Source: JABMRF01 sp964434235
Lineage (GTDB): Bacteria > Patescibacteriota > Patescibacteriia > UBA11705 > JABHMO01
Assembly (NCBI GenBank): GCA_964434235.1
Contig: CAYSUN010000011.1
Location: forward strand, 1 to 24,434
DNA: 24,434 nt
Direction: 5' to 3'
In this document: piece after piece, positions 21,561 to 24,434 of the stretch
Position numbering within the stretch: position 1 is the stretch's first letter
How the letters are laid out: the number at the start of each line of letters is the position of its first letter
The notes under the pieces: model-generated
Told to the model about the DNA's origin: nothing
The model's input: the letters and a program-made list of their open reading frames with translations, nothing else
The model's database searches: none
Position numbers and translations under genes: made by a program

Positions 21561-21593
21561 ACAAGATTTATGAAAATTTTTTTCAGATCTTGT
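21561..21593 (+). promoter_or_regulatory. Hairpin in the rpsF-ssb spacer
   Basis: ACAAGAT pairs with ATCTTGT, extended inward by GAAAA/TTTTT, about 40 nt before ssb. The 147-bp spacer also holds the inverted repeat TTACAA-GAT-TTGTAA and a second copy of TTACAAGATTT. No clear promoter or terminator was identified. Confidence 0.4.
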
Positions 21594-21633
21594 ATAACTT
21601 TGTAAAAACCTTGCACATCTAGTAGATAAGAGT

Positions 21634-22116
21634 ATGGATTTAAACAAAGCTATGGTGATTGGCAGATTAACAAGAGATCCTGAAGCCAGAACGACTCCAC
21701 AGGGATCTTCAGTTGCTAGTTTTTCAATCGCAACTAATCATGTATGGAACGACCAAGCTGGTCAAAGACAAGAAAAGGTTGAATATCACAATATTGTTGT
21801 TTGGAGAAAATTAGCTGATGTTTGTAATCAGTATTTAAGAAAAGGTAGTCGCGTGTACATTGAGGGTAAATTGCAAACTAGAGATTGGGAAGGGCAAGAT
21901 GGCGTAAAAAGATATAGAACGGAAATTGTGGCTGACAATATGATTATGTTAGATTCAAAGGGATCAACAAACTCAAGTCCAACTAGCAATCAAGCGTCAG
22001 TTCAGAATCAAAGTCAAGAACCTGTAATTAATATTGACGAGGAAAAAACACAAATTCCAACTTCAGATGAAAGTTCAGGTGATGAAGATATAAAAATTGA
22101 AAATATTCCATTTTAA
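21634..22116 (+). CDS. ssb: Single-stranded DNA-binding protein SSB
   Basis: Coats single-stranded DNA in replication and repair and recruits partners through its C-terminus. 160 residues. The OB fold covers 1-110: MDLNKAMVIGRLTRDPEAR, SFSIATNHVW, VEYHNIVVWRKLADVCNQYL, GSRVYIEGKLQTRDW. A Ser/Asn/Gln-rich linker follows (115-145), ending in the acidic tip DEDIKIENIPF, whose terminal Pro-Phe is the partner-binding motif. Between rpsF and rpsR as in many bacteria. AAGAG lies close to the start but is too near the ATG to be a good SD; T precedes the ATG. Confidence 0.97.
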   Translation: MDLNKAMVIGRLTRDPEARTTPQGSSVASFSIATNHVWNDQAGQRQEKVEYHNIVVWRKLADVCNQYLRKGSRVYIEGKLQTRDWEGQDGVKRYRTEIVADNMIMLDSKGSTNSSPTSNQASVQNQSQEPVINIDEEKTQIPTSDESSGDEDIKIENIPF

Positions 22117-22174
22117 TGGAGATAAAAAATTTAAATTATTAATTTGATAATACAAGGTTGCAAAGCAATTTTGT

Positions 22175-22190
22175 TTGTCACTAATGACAA
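22175..22190 (+). promoter_or_regulatory. Small hairpin in the ssb-rpsR spacer
   Basis: TTGTCA / TGACAA with loop CTAA, 36 nt before the rpsR start. It has no T-run. The role is unknown; it could act on rpsR translation or mRNA processing. Confidence 0.35.
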
Positions 22191-22226
22191 TCCGTACTAT
22201 CATATTCAATAATTTGAAAAAACATT

Positions 22227-22454
22227 ATGATTAAACCAAGTATTATTAAAGCAGAAAAAAAGTGCTATTTTTGTGAGAATGGTCTTGTTGATGTAGATTA
22301 CAAAGATACACAAACTTTAAGAAAATTCATTTCTTCATATGCTAAAATTCTACCTAGACGTAGAACAAAAGTTTGCTCAAAGCACCAGCGAAAAGTAGCT
22401 CAAGCTATTAAAAGAGCTAGAATTATGGCTTTACTTCCTTTTGTTAATAGGTAA
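22227..22454 (+). CDS. rpsR: Small-subunit ribosomal protein bS18
   Basis: Binds 16S rRNA beside bS6. 75 residues, normal length, with the family core YKDTQTLRKFISSYAKILPR, RRTKVCSKHQRKVAQAIKRA and the ending ALLPFVNR. It carries a zinc-binding set, Cys13/Cys16 (CYFC) with Cys50/His53 (CSKH), the metal-binding form of bS18. No SD; T precedes the ATG. Third gene of the rpsF operon. Confidence 0.97.
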   Translation: MIKPSIIKAEKKCYFCENGLVDVDYKDTQTLRKFISSYAKILPRRRTKVCSKHQRKVAQAIKRARIMALLPFVNR

Positions 22455-22535
22455 AAAGCAGAATATTAACATGATTTTTGTGAGATTTTGCTTGATTTAT
22501 GTCACGTAATATTTCGCAGGTCATGTTTTTTTCTT

Positions 22536-23099
22536 ATGTTAGATATATCACAAGTTCGCTTAGGCACAATTGTAAAACACAATGGTCAGCCTTATTTAAT
22601 TATCAAGTCCAACCAAAAGCAGGTTGGTCGAGGTGGATCAATTAAAACTGTAAAAATGAAAAATCTTTTGGATGGTAAAGTTTTAGAAAAAACAATCCAA
22701 GGCAATGATAAAATGGAAGAAGCAGATTTAACTCGAGGTAAGGCTCAATATTTATATAAAGAGGGAACTGAGATTCATTTTATGAATAATGATGATTATG
22801 AGCAGTTTAGTCTAGATGTAGAAAATGTTGGTGATGCAATTAATTATTTAGTTGAAGGAACTGATGTAAGTATTATTTATTTTGAAGGTCGGCCATCTTC
22901 AGTAGAAATGCCAGTTAAAGTTGAATTAATGGTAACTGAAGCTCCTCCTGGAGTTAAAGGTGACACAGCTGGCACGGCCACTAAAGTTATTACGCTTGAA
23001 ACTGGTTGCCAAGTTAACGCCCCATTATTTATAAAAGAAGGTGATAAAGTAAAAATTAATACTGAAAATGGTGAATATGTTGAAAGAGTAAAATCCTAA
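22536..23099 (+). CDS. efp: Translation elongation factor P, with arginine at the tip
   Basis: Relieves ribosome stalling at polyproline. 187 residues from the ATG at 22536 (MLDISQVRLGTIV); a frame opening at 22488 adds 16 non-family residues. Three beta-barrel domains are visible, with ELMVTEAPPGVKGDTAGTA the domain II-III signature and ending GEYVERVKS. The tip loop reads KQVGRGGSIKTVKMKNL, so Arg32 stands where E. coli has the modified Lys34. Arg-tip EF-Ps are known; in one class EarP rhamnosylates the Arg. No modification enzyme is in the window. No SD; T precedes the ATG. Confidence 0.96.
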   Translation: MLDISQVRLGTIVKHNGQPYLIIKSNQKQVGRGGSIKTVKMKNLLDGKVLEKTIQGNDKMEEADLTRGKAQYLYKEGTEIHFMNNDDYEQFSLDVENVGDAINYLVEGTDVSIIYFEGRPSSVEMPVKVELMVTEAPPGVKGDTAGTATKVITLETGCQVNAPLFIKEGDKVKINTENGEYVERVKS

Positions 23100-23118
23100 G
23101 ACAAAAAATTTATAATAT

Positions 23119-23145
23119 AAAACAGCGATTTTGGTCGCTGTTTTT
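23119..23145 (+). terminator. Intrinsic terminator after efp
   Basis: Stem AAAACAGCGA / TCGCTGTTTT with loop TTTTGG and a T-run, 20 nt beyond the efp stop. Confidence 0.9.
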
Positions 23146-23160
23146 GTTATAGTGTGTGTC

Positions 23161-23189
23161 TTGACAAAAACAGCTGAATTTGCTATTGT
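23161..23189 (+). promoter_or_regulatory. Promoter of the 23317-24342 gene
   Basis: TTGACA (23161-23166), 17-bp spacer, TATTGT (23184-23189), 15 bp behind the efp terminator. It leaves a leader of about 120 nt. Confidence 0.7.
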
Positions 23190-23316
23190 TTTATAATATG
23201 TTAGTTCGTTGACAATGGCCTTGGTTGAAATGTTTGGCTTAGGTTAGTCAAAATGGTCAGCCTTGGCACCAGAGGTTAGCGCGGACGTATGGGCCGGCTT
23301 TCCAAGGGAGGTGCGT

Positions 23317-24342
23317 ATGAACGGGTTAATTGAAAAAGGTTGTCCAGATTGTATCACTAGACAAAGATTAAAATTTTTTATTGAAAACACAAAGAATGAA
23401 GGGAAGTTTTGGATTTGGCATTGGTTCAGTATTGTTTTTCCAGTATTCCTGCTAGTTTTGTGTTTGGAATTGGCAATGTTTTGGGTTTTACCAGGAGCAG
23501 CAATGGCGGTTTTACTGGGTTTTTTTCTCGGTTTGGCAATGTTGACTTTAGTTGAGTATGGAGTTATGAGATATGATCGTTCTAAAAGGAATAAGGTGAG
23601 GCTCATTTTATTCCCTGATAAAGATGGCCATTTGCATTTGCATGAACAGAATAAAGTTATTATCAATCCTTTGGATAATAAACTTTATACCGCCGATAAG
23701 CAGTTGATTGAAGGACAATGTATTGTGATTCAAGCGGTTGGTGGGGAGTTTGTAGGGCTTGTTCTATCTGATAATAAGTGGCCTGAGCAGTGGCCGAATA
23801 TGAAGAAAGCTCATGCTCAGATTAAAGTGAGATTTGGAGATTGGCGAGAAGATTGGAGTTTTGAAAAATATTTGAGCAATTTAGCTTTTGATTCTCAGCC
23901 TTACATGCCTGAGTCGTATGGTTTTTGTGGTTTGGACTATGAATTTTTTTGCTTTTTTCATTCTCGGTTGCTACTTGATTTCTCGGCCATTGTTGCACGG
24001 TTTAAACAATTTAATGAACTCAGGATTCTTTTTGATGTTTTATATCGTTCTTCCGTAATCTTGGAAAGTAAGGTTGAACAAACAAAAGAAATTACAGGTT
24101 CACCGGTTGGTATTTTTGTTCGAGAGTATTTGCAAGTTTTGAATAGATATATATTGAGCAAGAGATCAAAGGTAATACTTGATGTTGTCTTTACGGATCA
24201 GGCAAAAGCTGATGAAGCTAAACTTCAACGTCAGAGTAAAGAAGATTTATATGCTGTGGAGCTGTCAAGACTATTGCCAGAGTATAAGCCCCGTTCAGTT
24301 CTTCGCGCAGAAAAGGAAGTTAGGGTTAGTGATAATGGTTAA
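23317..24342 (+). CDS. Two-helix membrane protein of unknown function
   Basis: 341 residues from the ATG at 23317, chosen because GGGAGGTG lies 5 nt upstream; an in-frame TTG at 23263 would precede that SD. The N-terminus has a CPDC pair (Cys9/Cys12). Two adjacent hydrophobic helices follow at about 34-56 and 59-81, then RYDRSKRNK, so both ends probably face the cytoplasm. Residues about 90-160 look beta-rich (VRLILFPDKDGHLHLHEQN). The rest (about 190-341) is helical and soluble, ending in a charged tail. No family recognised. Single-gene unit with a TTGACA promoter and a terminator. Confidence 0.8.
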   Translation: MNGLIEKGCPDCITRQRLKFFIENTKNEGKFWIWHWFSIVFPVFLLVLCLELAMFWVLPGAAMAVLLGFFLGLAMLTLVEYGVMRYDRSKRNKVRLILFPDKDGHLHLHEQNKVIINPLDNKLYTADKQLIEGQCIVIQAVGGEFVGLVLSDNKWPEQWPNMKKAHAQIKVRFGDWREDWSFEKYLSNLAFDSQPYMPESYGFCGLDYEFFCFFHSRLLLDFSAIVARFKQFNELRILFDVLYRSSVILESKVEQTKEITGSPVGIFVREYLQVLNRYILSKRSKVILDVVFTDQAKADEAKLQRQSKEDLYAVELSRLLPEYKPRSVLRAEKEVRVSDNG

Positions 24343-24353
24343 TTGAAGAATAT

Positions 24354-24380
24354 AAGAGTTCACAATGTGGACTCTTTTTT
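24354..24380 (+). terminator. Intrinsic terminator of the two-helix membrane protein gene
   Basis: Stem AAGAGTTCA / TGGACTCTT with one wobble and a 5-nt loop, then a T-run, 12 nt after the stop. Confidence 0.88.
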
Positions 24381-24396
24381 GATTAGAAGAATAAAC

Positions 24397-24414
24397 CACC
24401 AGCGTAAGCTGGTG
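24397..24414 (-). terminator. Hairpin near the right edge, possible terminator of a gene beyond the window
   Basis: Perfect 7-bp stem CACCAGC / GCTGGTG with loop GTAA. On the minus strand it is followed by GTTTATT, a weak T-rich tail. The last 20 bases of the window show nothing else. Confidence 0.35.
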
Positions 24415-24434
24415 TGTGCGTTTAAAGGCGAAGC

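Noticed and set aside
23263..23316. N-terminal extension of the two-helix membrane protein from TTG 23263
   Set aside because: It would place the strong GGGAGGTG inside the coding region; the ATG at 23317 has ideal spacing.
1..24434. Insertion sequences, integrases or prophage genes
   Set aside because: No transposase, integrase, terminase or target-site duplications were recognised; the cassettes show no shared terminal repeats, so a mobile-element origin is not supported by the sequence itself.

Overview
The window is a low-GC bacterial chromosome segment. Its gene content and style fit the Candidate Phyla Radiation (Patescibacteria): an H+-pumping pyrophosphatase, a type IV pilus ATPase, compact informational genes, a NusA without the extra C-terminal repeats, lysine-rich protein tails, and no Shine-Dalgarno (SD) sequence ahead of most core genes. 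A group such as ABY1/Falkowbacteria is plausible, but the sequence alone cannot fix it. TGA acts as a stop (for example at 15277-15279), so the code is standard rather than that of Gracilibacteria or SR1.

Layout. 1-916 (minus): 5' part of hppA, then rpmF (bL32). 1215-3258 (minus): two transcription units of unrecognised genes, two of whose three products are lipoproteins. 3428-3502: tRNA-Glu. 3618-5939 (plus): tsaD, tsaE and an unknown gene. 6038-6349: a small cysteine-rich protein. 6403-8187 (minus): pilB. 8391-10495 (plus): a membrane-anchored protein and ychF. 10554-11488: two orphan genes. 11649-13657 (minus): groES-groEL. 13881-14799 (plus): an orphan pair. 14879-16593 (minus): an O-antigen-ligase-like protein overlapping a Nudix hydrolase. 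16679-17086: an orphan lipoprotein. 17100-20649 (minus): nusA, yidC, a PRC-barrel protein and a nucleotidyltransferase-fold protein. 20938-23099 (plus): rpsF, ssb, rpsR, efp. 23317-24342: an orphan two-helix membrane protein.

The main observation is that the protein genes fall into two sharply different classes by their start signals. Twenty core or conserved genes have no SD, and 19 of them have U directly before AUG. Ten unrecognised genes, in eight single- or two-gene units slotted between core operons, have strong SD sequences and no such U preference. Six of those eight units also carry a perfect TTGACA-17 bp-TAnnnT promoter; the only other such promoter I found drives tRNA-Glu. The orphans are mostly small lipoproteins or CxxC proteins, and nearly every unit ends in its own intrinsic terminator. 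They look like self-contained expression cassettes.

A second unexplained feature is the spacer DNA ahead of several non-SD genes (hppA, tsaE, groEL, groES, yidC, nusA). It consists of short 8- or 9-bp tandem units or long imperfect hairpins that end 4-8 nt before the start codon. Together with the -1 U this suggests an SD-independent start architecture worth testing.
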